Of a stretch of DNA of 18,013 nucleotides, positions 1-9,516 are shown one piece after another (the first letter of the stretch is position 1; every line of letters begins with the position of its first letter). The notes under the pieces are model-generated. The model had not been told where the DNA came from, ran no database searches, and saw only the letters and a list, made by a program, of their open reading frames with translations. Position numbers and translations under genes: made by a program. The stretch comes from Hepatocystis sp. ex Piliocolobus tephrosceles (taxonomy: Eukaryota > Apicomplexa > Aconoidasida > Haemosporida > Plasmodiidae). The DNA lies in assembly GCA_902459845.2 (NCBI GenBank), contig CABPSV020000353.1:383-18395 (forward strand), read 5' to 3'.

Positions 1-436
1 TATCTAAAAAATAGTGACTATGTTGTTTTTTTTTAACACACAAAAAAAAAAAATTGCAAATGTGCTATAATTTTTATAATATATAAATCAAATGTTTTGT
101 ACCTAGTGCATATAAGTTATGATGAAAACATATAAATAGTTCTTTTTCATAATCGTGTCCCTAAAAAAAAGAAAAAAATAGCAAAATAAAAAGAGTGGAG
201 TGTATTATGTGTATATTCCCCTTTTTTTTTTTTTTTTTTTTACAAACTTTGAAACATGTAGAAAGTGTTTAAGCATTCACAAATTATTAAATATATTTTT
301 TTCATACATATGATATATTCATGTTTATGTCATAGACAGTAATTTTTGTTTTCAATATGTTTGACAAGGCTGTTATTTCAATTTCACTCCTAAAAATAAG
401 AAAGAAAAAAAAAAATAAAAAGGATTAAACAAGCGG

Positions 437-491
<55 letters not shown>

Positions 492-1722
492 AGCTCGATT
501 TGTGCTCATAAGTTTATTTCTTATTTATTATTATTTTTTTTTTTTCTCACCCGTAAACTCCGTTTATAATTTCTTGACAGTACTTCAAATATATTTCTAA
601 AAAGGATAAAAAAAAGTATATATAAAAAATATATCATCTACTATTCATTTTAAGCATTATATATACGTTAGGATGTATGTATTATACGTATGTATGCTTT
701 CGTGTGTTAGTTTGTATACATACACACACGTACATTTACATGCGCACATATATATATGTACTAATTTAATGTGTACCATGATTATTCTTCGTACTGTTTT
801 CCTCATCGTAAACATAATGAATAAATAATTCTTTATTTTGCAACATATATATTGCCGTAGCAAATCTTAATATTTCTGAATTTAGATCATAAGGGTTGAT
901 ACTCTGAAATAATGATAAGTTTATATTGTTTATATTTTCATAATTTTTAAAATCAATATTATTTAATTTAAAGTTTTGTTCATTTATAATTTTTAAAAAA
1001 TCATCCACAGAATATTTGTAATCTTTTATTCTGACTTTAAGTTGATGTATAATAGATTCGTATAAACAATTTCCATCTGGTGCTATAGAATAAATTGTTT
1101 TATTTTTTGTTTTTAATATATTTAATAATGTATTAAATTCTTCTTCTGATATTTTACTTTTTGGTTGTTTCTTTTTTTCTTCTTCTTCTTCTTCCAATGC
1201 TTTCTGCATTTTTTTTCTATTTTGCTTTATTTTTCTTGAAACTTTACTAAATGTATATAAATTTCCTGTAGTTATATTATCACAAGATTTCTCATTTACA
1301 TATTTTTTATTATTTTTTTCAATCTGTTCATTTTTTTCAATCTGTTCATTTTTTTCTATCTGTTCATTTTTTTCTATCTGTTCATTTTTTTTTTTCTGTT
1401 CATTTTTTTCAATCTGTTCATTTTTTTCTATCTGCTCATTTTTTTTTTTCTGTTCATTTTTTTCTATCTGTTCATTTTTTTCAATCTGTTCATTTTTTTT
1501 TTTCTGTTCATTTTTTTCTCTCTGGTTATCAGTTTTATTACCTTTGTTGTTGTACAAAGAATTTAATTTATTAAGTTCTTCTTGCAGTCTTAATAAATTT
1601 TTGTTTTGTTTATCTTTATGAATAGTCTTTTTTTTTCCTTCTTTTTTTATTTCTTCGGTTAGTTTTTTTAATCGCCTCTTATATTCGTGAAAAGATAATC
1701 CCTTTTCTTCTTTATTTTCCAT
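1..1722 (-). CDS. OTU-family cysteine protease (OTUD6-like deubiquitinase), 3' end outside window
   Basis: Predicted deubiquitinase that would cleave ubiquitin chains. Exons on the minus strand, all phase-consistent with GT...AG introns: 1722-795, 596-551, 389-308, 160-103, and the first 3 bases of a fifth exon at 3-1. I start at 1722 (MENKEEKG); an in-frame Met at 1827 would add a hydrophobic, AT-rich stretch that looks like UTR. Residues 1-65 are a basic helix (HEYKRRLKKLTEEIKK) like the N-terminus of OTUD6 proteins. Residues about 68-133 are a hexapeptide repeat. The OTU core begins with APDGNCLYESI, with the nucleophile at Cys219 (codon 1068-1066). Exon 2 reads IYLKYCQEIINGVYG, exon 3 GSEIEITALSNILKTKITVYD, and exon 4 LFICFHHNLYALG; these match the YC-, ELxALS- and final beta-strand segments of OTU domains. 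The catalytic His (HYN in relatives) should lie just left of base 1. Between Cys loop and exon 2 the domain carries an Asn-rich insertion. Family is well supported by motifs; substrate is unknown. Confidence 0.88.
439..489. repeat. (TA)n microsatellite in OTU intron 2
   Basis: About 50 bases of uninterrupted alternating T and A lie between the exon 2 donor (550) and the exon 3 acceptor (390) of the OTU gene. Similar TA runs occur in introns at 5067-5091, 5599-5636, 7079-7107, 7193-7219, 8733-8759 and 9283-9300. Confidence 0.85.
1323..1520 (-). repeat. 18-bp coding repeat, 11 copies (hexapeptide IEKNEQ/KKKNEQ)
   Basis: Eleven 18-bp units (plus-strand form tctgttcatttttttcaa with variants) encode NEQ-containing hexapeptides in the OTU protein, residues about 68-133. 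There is a higher-order 54-bp period, KKK-NEQ-IEK-NEQ-IEK-NEQ, seen three times, followed by IEK-only units. The region is charged and probably helical; copy number is likely polymorphic because units are nearly identical and in frame. Confidence 0.9.
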
Positions 1723-1983
1723 TTTTAGTTTATTTTTATTAAATATCAAATTAAAAAAATAATAAATAATATAATAAAACAACAAAACTAACAAAGATGT
1801 GTAAGAAGTATCATCGATAAAGTGCATAGTATTACAGGAGTATCAAACAAAATTGATGAACGTAGAACAAATGTCAGATGGAAGCAAATTAAAATTAGAA
1901 TTGTGAAAAATTAAAAATATAAAATTAAAAATTAAACGTAAGTAGCAAACAAAAACTAATAATTAAAAAAGTTTTAATTAAAA

Positions 1984-2062
1984 ATAGAAAGTAGAAAGTA
2001 GAAAATAGAAAACAGAAAATAGAAAATAGAAAATAAAAAATAGAAAATAAAAAATAGAAAAT
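1984..2062. repeat. Degenerate 7-8-bp repeat (tagaaaa)
   Basis: Units such as tagaaag, tagaaaa and cagaaaa follow each other from the end of the OTU 5' flank. They are purine-rich on the plus strand and non-coding. Confidence 0.7.
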
Positions 2063-2226
2063 ATTAAAATAAATGTGAAAAATAGTTAAAAACCATTAAC
2101 AAATTTTTTTTTTCTTACTTAAAACAACAACAACAGAAAAAAAAAAAATTAAACGTTTCTATTTTTTTTGAAAAAAGCTTTTACGATATGTCAATACTCA
2201 AATAATTCAAGTAATTCAAATAATTC

Positions 2227-2258
<32 letters not shown>

Positions 2259-2396
2259 TATTTAATTCAAGTTAAATGTTGTTTGTTTTTAGTGACTAAA
2301 CAAAACTTAAAATTATATTTGTAGCGTATCATTAAGCAAATGTGACAAGTTTGTAGTATTTCCTTAAGTGAGAAAAAAAAAATAAAAATAAAAAAA

Positions 2397-2565
2397 GTGA
2401 AGCAAAAAAGTGAAGCAAAAAAGTGAAGCAAAAAAATGAAGCAAAAAAATGAAGCAAAAAAATGAAGCAAAAAAATGAAGCAAAAAAATGAAGCAAAAAA
2501 GTGAAGCAAAAAAATGAAGCAAAAAAGTGAAGCAAAAAAGTGAAGCAAAAAAGTGAAGCAAAAAG
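2397..2565. repeat. 13-bp minisatellite (gtgaagcaaaaaa), 13 copies
   Basis: Thirteen exact-length 13-bp units fill 169 bases. Units differ only by gtg versus atg at the first positions. A degenerate tail (tgaatcgaaa, gaagtaaaa units) extends to about 2675. Because 13 is not a multiple of 3, all minus-strand frames stay open and encode Phe/Leu/Ser-rich nonsense, so the frames at 2267-2764 are not genes. Confidence 0.92.
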
Positions 2566-3610
2566 GTGAACCGAAAAATTGAATCGAAATAACGAATCTA
2601 AAGAATGAAGTAAAACAATGAAATAAAAAAAAGGAAGTAAAAAATGAAATAAAAAAAAGGAAGTAAAAAAATGGAGCAAAAACTTTTTTTTTTCTTTTCC
2701 TTTCTTTTGGATGTAAAAATTGAACAATATTCTCACATAATTGAATATGTACATATTTACACATATATATTAATAAAATATTCCAATGTTAACATGTTTA
2801 ACATTAATATGCAAAATAAAAAAAAAAAAAAAAAAAAATAATATAAAAATTATATAAAAACAATAACGGGGGTTAGGACGAATGGCATATAAAGAACAAA
2901 ATAATAAAACGTAGGAATTTGTTTTAATTTATGAGAAAAATATGAAAAGTAACAATCCTTAAATAAAAAAGAAAATTCGTTTTGAAAATATAATTATTAA
3001 AAAGCAAAAAATAATTGAAACAATAAACACGGTTTATTAAACATAATTTGTTATATATTGTAAACATATGCATACATACATAAATATGTATAATTACACC
3101 AATTCACGATTTATACTTAGGAAAAACTAATGAGTGGCTTAAAAAGACAAAAATAACTTCATTTGTTATAAATAAATAATATTATTATATAAAAAAAAAA
3201 TTTTGCTTAATTTTATTATGTTAAGGTAGGAACAAACTATTTTGTTCCTTTTTACTTATTTTCAAAAATGAATAAAAAAAAAAAAAAAATAAAAAATAAA
3301 AAATGAAAAGACGAATTCCAAAACTAATTAATAAATAATAAAAACACAAGCCATAAAAATACACTAAAGTTGCTTAAATAAAATTGTGTGATAAACCTAT
3401 GAAACACAATAACTAAATGTTATATGCATTTTAAAATATCATGAAAACTGTTATTTATAGTTTTTGAGAATTGTATTTTGTTTTTTGATGTTTTAAAAAA
3501 AAAAAAAAAAAATCATACTCATCGTACTTATACATACATACATATATATATATATATAATGCTCCGAAAAGTTAGTAACTTTTTTTCCATTTTACAAATG
3601 TTCGTTAATT

Positions 3611-4393
3611 ATGCTTAAACATTTTCTTTTCTTTCCTCTGTTTATTTTTTTTACATATTTAAAAATAAACATGTCCCTCGCACATTTATATTCAGTTATT
3701 ATACCTACGTATAATGAAAAGGAAAATATACCTTACATCGTTAGTATGATTATTAAAGAACTAAGAGGAAAAAACATAAATTTTGAAATAATTGTTATTG
3801 ATGATAATAGTACTGATAATACCTCATTCGTTTATAAACAATTACAACAAATATTCAAAGAAGAAAAATTATTATTAATAGAAAGAAAAGGAAAATATGG
3901 GATAGGTAGTGCATATATGGATGCATTAAAAATAGTGTCAGGAGATTTTATTGTAATATTGGATGCCGATTTATCGCATCATCCTAAGTATATATATGAT
4001 TTCATAAAAAGACAAAAAGAAACTAATTGCGATATTGTAATAGGTACAAGATATAATAAAAAAGGAGGAGTATCAGGTTGGGGGTTTAAAAGAATATTGA
4101 TCAGTAATGTAGCAAATTTTTTAGCCCAATTTCTTCTTTTTGTACAATTAACAGATTTAACAGGATCCTTTAGGTTATATAAGACAAAAGTATTTAAAGA
4201 AGTTATACAACAAGTCGATGGTAAGGGATATTTATTTCAAATGGAAATAATTGTAAGAGCATTTAAATTAGGAAAAAAGATTGAAGAAGTAGGGTATGTA
4301 TTTACGGAAAGATTATTTGGAAAATCAAAACTATCAGCTAATGAAATATATAAATATCTAGTGGGTCTTCTGAAACTTTTCTGGGCTTATTAG
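3611..4393 (+). CDS. DPM1: Dolichol-phosphate mannosyltransferase (DPM1)
   Basis: Transfers mannose from GDP-mannose to dolichyl phosphate at the ER membrane, giving Dol-P-Man for GPI anchors and other mannosylation. It is a family GT2 enzyme of 260 residues, the same length as human DPM1. Visible motifs: YSVIIPTYNEKENI (27-40), the nucleotide-binding acidic loop IDDNSTDNT (63-71), the metal-binding DAD in LDADLSHHPKYI (117-128), GTRY (145-148), TGSFRLYK (184-191) and the final YLVGLLKLFWAY, which aligns with the family's usual end. Like human DPM1, it has no C-terminal membrane pair. The first 19 residues are hydrophobic (FLFFPLFIFFTYL) and could anchor the enzyme; alternatively translation starts at Met21 (3671, MSLAHLYSV). 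I keep the upstream Met because it is in frame and gives the family length. Single exon, divergent from the OTU gene. Confidence 0.95.
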   Translation: MLKHFLFFPLFIFFTYLKINMSLAHLYSVIIPTYNEKENIPYIVSMIIKELRGKNINFEIIVIDDNSTDNTSFVYKQLQQIFKEEKLLLIERKGKYGIGSAYMDALKIVSGDFIVILDADLSHHPKYIYDFIKRQKETNCDIVIGTRYNKKGGVSGWGFKRILISNVANFLAQFLLFVQLTDLTGSFRLYKTKVFKEVIQQVDGKGYLFQMEIIVRAFKLGKKIEEVGYVFTERLFGKSKLSANEIYKYLVGLLKLFWAY

Positions 4394-4966
4394 AATGTTT
4401 CCTCAACAAAAAAAAAAAAATAAAATAAATAAAAAAAAAAAAAATAATATTAAAAAAAATCATAAAATTGGTATTAAAAGGTTTATAAAAAAAAAGATTT
4501 ATAATATTATATATATAAATATAAACATATATATTAAAAATATTGTAAAAGAAGAACATTTTTATTTTTTTTTTTTTTTTTTTTTTTTTTGTGTATACTG
4601 TTGTTTACATATAATTAAAAAAAAAAATAATTCAATCATATATTTTTAAAATTTTCATAAATATATCTAATTAAAAAAAATAAATAATAATGTTGACATT
4701 TTTGTATAATCCTCTATAATGATCTATATATGTGACACAAATATATATATATATATATTCCATTGCCAACTTTTTTAGCTATATATAAAAGTTCCTTTTT
4801 TTTTTATATAAAAAACTACTCACTATTATTAATTATTTTATTTGTTAAAATATTATATATATATATATATAACTTCATATATACACTCTTATATTTATGT
4901 TTAAATCTTTTGTTCTTATTTTTTGAAGTCTTTTTTGGAGTCTTTTTTTATTCTTATAATACATAT
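4394..4966. other. Convergent 3' intergenic region between DPM1 and the 14-exon gene
   Basis: Contains the 3' ends of two facing transcripts. It is made of A- and T-runs (4560-4590 is nearly pure T) and TA runs at 4740-4759 and 4855-4870. The small open frames here, on both strands, are homopolymer-driven (Lys/Asn/Ile or Phe) and are not supported as genes. Confidence 0.6.
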
Positions 4967-5594
4967 TTACAATTTTTTTTTTTGAAAACCTTTATATCTT
5001 AAAATGATATCAGACTTCTCCTTTAATAAATTAATATAGATAAACAAAATTATATGGGGGGGAAAATATATATATATATATATATATATATTATTTTTTT
5101 TTTTTTCTTTTAAGAAATAAAACTTACGTTTAGATAATTATCAACAAAATAACTATTCTTTGTGTAGCCAATAAATCTGAATCTATTTTTCATTAGAAAA
5201 ACTGTTTTAAAAAAAAAAAAAAAATAGTGCACGTATGTATCATCCATGTGTATGCACATAAATGTATGTTCACAATTGTGTATTTGTGTTTTTTATCTTT
5301 TCTAAACTATACCTTTGTTTGAACTAAAAAAAAAAAAAAAAAAAAAGATTAAAAAATAATTTAGTTGTATTATATATATACATATATAACATATATAACA
5401 TATATAACATACATAACATACATAAGATATAAACATACATAATTTTTACACATAAGTTGTGTAATATACACGTTGTAAATTACCTGATGTCGTGATTTTT
5501 ATTTTTATATATATCTTCAGAGTGAGTGAAAAGTAAGAAAATAAAATTTATGCTCGTGTACAACATGTTTGCGAATATGCATTTGTAATTAGTT

Positions 5595-5640
<46 letters not shown>

Positions 5641-6691
5641 TATGTAATAGTAAGTTACCCAGTATGTTTTCCACATTCATCTAAAAAAACCAACAAAATT
5701 GTATTATAAGCAAAAGACGATTAGAATTATATATAAAGCAATGTTATAAAATATAAACTAATTATATACATATATATATAGGTACCTTATTTTTAATATT
5801 TTCATGTTTATTCTTAATGATTTGTGCCTTTATCATTTCACTAGCATAGCCACCTCTTCCTTCTTTGTTTTTATAATTCATAAAAAGTAAAACGGGTGTT
5901 ATAAAAAAAAAAAAAAAAATAATAAAATTAATAATATTATAACCTTTAAAATGTATATATTTGTATATATTTACGTATAGTGTTTATATTGAAATAAACA
6001 TATTTTAGTATGTAAAAAAAGAAAAAATAATTACTAGCTTTTATATCAGGATAAGAAAAAACATGATTAGACGGGGGGTGCCAAAAACCATAATTTTTAA
6101 AAGTCATTTGCTTATTTTTGTTTTTTACAGCTTCTCTGAAAAAGTACATACATTTAATGATATTACTTTTGTTATATCTGTACATATATACATATATATA
6201 TGTATATATGAATATATACATTTGCGTGTTAACACATACGTATAATCTTTAGCCGGATCTAAAGGTACACCTTGATGGATTCTTATCAATTCATTATCAT
6301 CTACATAAATTAGAAAAAGTAAAAAGTTTTATACGAAAACAGTTGTGTTCGTATGTATATATAGGTTTTTTTGTGTAAATGGATTTCTAAAGTAATTTAT
6401 AGTTTTAGCATATTATGTTATGTACCTTCCATTTTGTGCCCTTCTTCTAAAAAAGTTGTAAATTGTTAAACATAATTATATGGAAGCGTGTAATAATATG
6501 TATATTTGAACATAAATGTATATATGAGTGTAGAAAGATATGTACAGTATGATATAATATATGAAAAGAGTTATTTTGTGACGTATATCATGTAACATAC
6601 TTAATTCCATCAAAAACATTTCTTTTCTTTTTTCATATAAATCTGATTTGGTATTAATGCTCTCCGATAGTCGGATTTTGAGATCGTCATC

Positions 6692-6722
<31 letters not shown>

Positions 6723-7068
6723 TGACAATGACAATGACAATGACAATGACAATAATAAATATTTTTTTGTTTTCTAAATATTTGTAAAAATGTGATAACT
6801 ATTACGATTTATTAATTATATTATTAACACTCTTTATATTTTTGTTATAACTTTAAATAATATAATGAAGAATTTCCATTTTTTTTACTATTTAATCATT
6901 AACCATAATTATTATTTAACACTTCCTTTATATTTTTAGTTACTACGGGCTTAGTAACAATTTTATCAATAAAAAATGGATTTATTTTTTCATAAGCATT
7001 GTAATTTTCAGTAATATCTATCTTCAATTTAGTCTTTTTAAAAAATAAAAACGCATTATGTATGTATG

Positions 7069-7113
<45 letters not shown>

Positions 7114-7188
7114 CTTTTTTTTTATTTACTTTTCTTTCGGATAGTACGTCTTTTTGTGTTCTATTATCTGATTATTTGAGTTGTAATT

Positions 7189-7219
<31 letters not shown>

Positions 7220-7634
7220 CATATAACAATGTTCATAAACACATATATATATATATATACATACATACATATGTGCATATTCTGAAAAAAATGCAACTAT
7301 AAAAATGTTAACTTATATCAAGTCGATGAGTCAAAATATCTTTCATGTTCCATCTTTTCTTCACTATCAAAAAAAAAAAAAAAAAAATATATATATACAA
7401 GTAACAAATTGTATTTTTTTTTTTTTTTCAGTTTATTTATAATGATCTACATACATTTTTTCTTTTTCTATTTTTATGTTTACTAATAAATTGAACATCT
7501 TCGGTATTTTTTTTTTTGTTCATATCTCTTCTATCAACGTCATTTTCATAATCTTTTATAGCTGTAAATTTTAAAAGATCTTTTTTCTTTTCAAAATCAT
7601 TAAAATAAGGTACTTTTCTTGTATATTCTTCCAT
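4967..7634 (-). CDS. Unrecognised conserved-looking 14-exon gene, about 315 aa
   Basis: I do not recognise the family. Phase-matched GT...AG exons on the minus strand: 7634-7451, 7363-7313, 7167-7130, 7033-6904, 6693-6601, 6446-6426, 6300-6240, 6135-6035, 5862-5786, 5680-5659, 5514-5484, 5323-5313, 5201-5128, 5020-4967 (stop 4969-4967). They total 948 bases. Several codons are split by introns and still read through. Starts MEEYTRKVPYFNDFEKKKDL. Recognisable-looking segments: INPFFIDKIVTKPVVTKN (exon 4), DDDLKIRLSESINTK (exon 5), DDNELIRIHQGVPLDPAKDY (exon 7), TFKNYGFWHPPSNHVFSYPD (exon 8), GGYASEMIKAQIIKNK (exon 9), KNRFRFIGYTKNSYFVDNYL (exon 13), SDIILRYKGFQKKKL end (exon 14). The protein is basic and soluble with no signal peptide or membrane span. 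Uncertain points: the exon 1/2 junction (7455/7358 is an alternative in the same frame), and the exon 9 acceptor, where 5862 or 5859 both fit. Tail-to-tail with DPM1, tandem behind PIG-H. Confidence 0.75.
6722..6753. repeat. 6-bp intronic repeat (tgacaa) next to a poly(A) run
   Basis: Five tgacaa units abut a run of about 26 A (6696-6721) inside intron 4 (6694-6903) of the 14-exon gene. On the coding strand this is a ttgtca array directly before the poly-T tract that leads into the exon 5 acceptor. Confidence 0.85.
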
Positions 7635-8239
7635 TTTATTAAGCACATTTACGTAAAAAGAATGTCTATATGCAAAAACGTTTATATAAACCTATATATA
7701 TTAATAGCTATGCTGTAATATTATAACAAATATTAGTATAATTTTAACTTTTTTTGAAAAAAAAAAAACTATGACGTTTGTGATAATATTTTTTTTTTTT
7801 TTATCACAAATTATGTTACATTTTTTGCATAAAATTTTATGCTATTTTTTCTTTTTTTTTTTTTTTTGCACGTTTTAATTATATTATTGTTTTTGGAAAG
7901 ACAAAATAAGATTAGAATCAAATGAACACAAACGGAATATAATATATATATATATATATATAATTACAAATCAAATAAAAACAATAAGCACAAATGAAAC
8001 TATTTCTTAAAAAAAAAAATTGCACGTTCCCCCCAAAAGTATGTTGTATTTAAAAAAAAAAAATAAATAAATAAATAGAAAAAATAAAATAGAAAAAATA
8101 AAATAGAAAAAATAAAGTAGAAAAAATAAAGTAGAAAAAATAAAGTAGAAAAAATAAAGTAGAAAAAATAAAGTAGAAAAAATAAAGTAGAAAAAATAAA
8201 GTAGAAAAAATAAAGTAGAAAAAATAAATAAAAATATTT
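7635..8239. promoter_or_regulatory. Tandem intergenic region: 3' end of PIG-H gene and 5' region of the 14-exon gene
   Basis: Both flanking genes are on the minus strand, so this 605-bp gap must hold the PIG-H 3' UTR and the promoter and 5' UTR of the 14-exon gene. It carries poly-A/T runs, a TA run at about 7940-7962 and the 14-bp minisatellite. No coding sequence is supported. Confidence 0.55.
8077..8230. repeat. 14-bp minisatellite (agaaaaaataaagt), 11 copies
   Basis: Eleven exact-length 14-bp units fill 154 bases, ending 9 bases beyond the PIG-H stop codon, so they are in its 3' UTR or downstream flank. The first two units have aaat instead of aagt. The minus-strand open frame over it (8050-8250) encodes only Phe/Leu/Tyr/Ser and is an artefact. 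Confidence 0.92.
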
Positions 8240-8734
8240 TTATAAATCATTCATTATTTCGAATGCTAATTTTTTATTTATGTAAACATCATATGTTTTA
8301 TTTTGAGAAAATTCACTAGTTGAATCACTTATTTTTAAATCATCATTTGAATTTGAATTAAGTAATTTAAAAATATTGTTTTCTTCACTTGAAGTACTAG
8401 TATCCGTTTTTTGTGTATAATCAGATGATAGGAAAACTTCTTGTTCCTTTATATCATAAGTTTCCTGTTTTTTATTTTCACTCTTTTCATTTTTATTATT
8501 GTCTTCTACTCTGTCCAAAGTTTTAATGTTACCCAATAGTATTTTATCAGAAAAAAAAATTACTTTTTTAATCATTCTATATATATTGACTAAAGTTTGC
8601 ATGTCTAAGTTAAAATCCTATGGAAAAAAAAAAAAAAAAATTAAAAAAAAAAAAGAGTTAATAAGGCTCCAGACCAACAAACAACTAAAATAACCCCAAT
8701 ATTAGTATGTTTTCTGAACTTATTTATACTTACA

Positions 8735-8767
<33 letters not shown>

Positions 8768-9471
8768 GTACATGTATATATGTACATGTATATGCCTAAC
8801 ATTTTTCTCATAATTTCACCAATTGTTATTATACCTCAAAAAGAACAATTATTTTATTATTTTTTAGAATAAGGCACAAATAGGGACAAATTTCTAATAT
8901 GTATATTGCCTTTAGAAAATAGAAGAAAAAAAAAAGAAAATACATGTACATTATATATGTGTACATAATTGTATTATTGTGATAATTATTCTAATTATAT
9001 AATCATCATATTTGTCATAAATTAGACATTTTTTTTTTTTTTTTTTTCTTTTTTTAGAGCTAGTTACTTCATTGATAAAAACACTTTTTATTTTACTCAA
9101 ACAAAAAAAATTCAACTGATTGTAGAATCGGTATTTTTTTTCAATTTGTATTCCAACATTACTTATTAACAATAGTTTTTCTATTAAAAAAGGGAAAAGA
9201 GTTAAAATAAAAAAAAAAAAAAAATATGTTATATTTGTGTATATTATCCATGTGAATACATATATACACGCATAATAGTATAAATATATATATATATATA
9301 TCCACACTATTATGCGTTATTCTTTATATTATATGATTATATATTTTTAGAACTAACCAATCTTATAATTGTTCAAATATATTATGATAAAACTAATATA
9401 AGCTACAAACAAAAGTATCTGTGGTTCATTTATTATTATGTAATCTTCTTTATACAACCCCTTGAGAAAAA

Positions 9472-9516
<45 letters not shown>

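Larger units (their letters stand above)
1723..3610. promoter_or_regulatory. Divergent intergenic region between OTU gene and DPM1
   Basis: This 1.9-kb gap separates the two start codons, so both 5' UTRs and promoters must lie here. It contains poly(dA) runs (for example 2229-2255, 2818-2838), two minisatellites annotated separately, and no credible coding frame. Plasmodium promoters lack consensus boxes that can be recognised by eye, so no transcription start is placed. Confidence 0.6.

Noticed and set aside
1723..1827. N-terminal extension of the OTU protein with a hydrophobic segment (LLVLLFYYIIYYFF)
   Set aside because: Composition matches AT-rich leader rather than coding DNA, and the helix starting at MENKEEKG matches OTUD6-like N-termini; not fully excluded.
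2267..2764. Three overlapping minus-strand open frames rich in Phe, Leu and Ser
   Set aside because: They are translations of the 13-bp repeat in all frames; no start context, no domain, and the same peptide appears in each frame.
4395..4649. Plus-strand frame directly after DPM1, possibly a small basic protein
   Set aside because: Composed of Lys/Asn/Ile from A-runs and Phe from a T-run; located in the 3' flank of DPM1.
5946..6221. Minus-strand 91-aa frame as a stand-alone gene
   Set aside because: Only residues matching exon 8 of the 14-exon gene (6135-6035) look coding; the rest is TA-rich intron.
8077..8230. CRISPR-like array
   Set aside because: Units are contiguous without spacers, and the genome is eukaryotic.
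8950..9307. Minus-strand 118-aa frame as a separate gene
   Set aside because: It contains PIG-H exon 3 (9180-9068) with intron read-through on both sides; the spliced model explains the conserved part.
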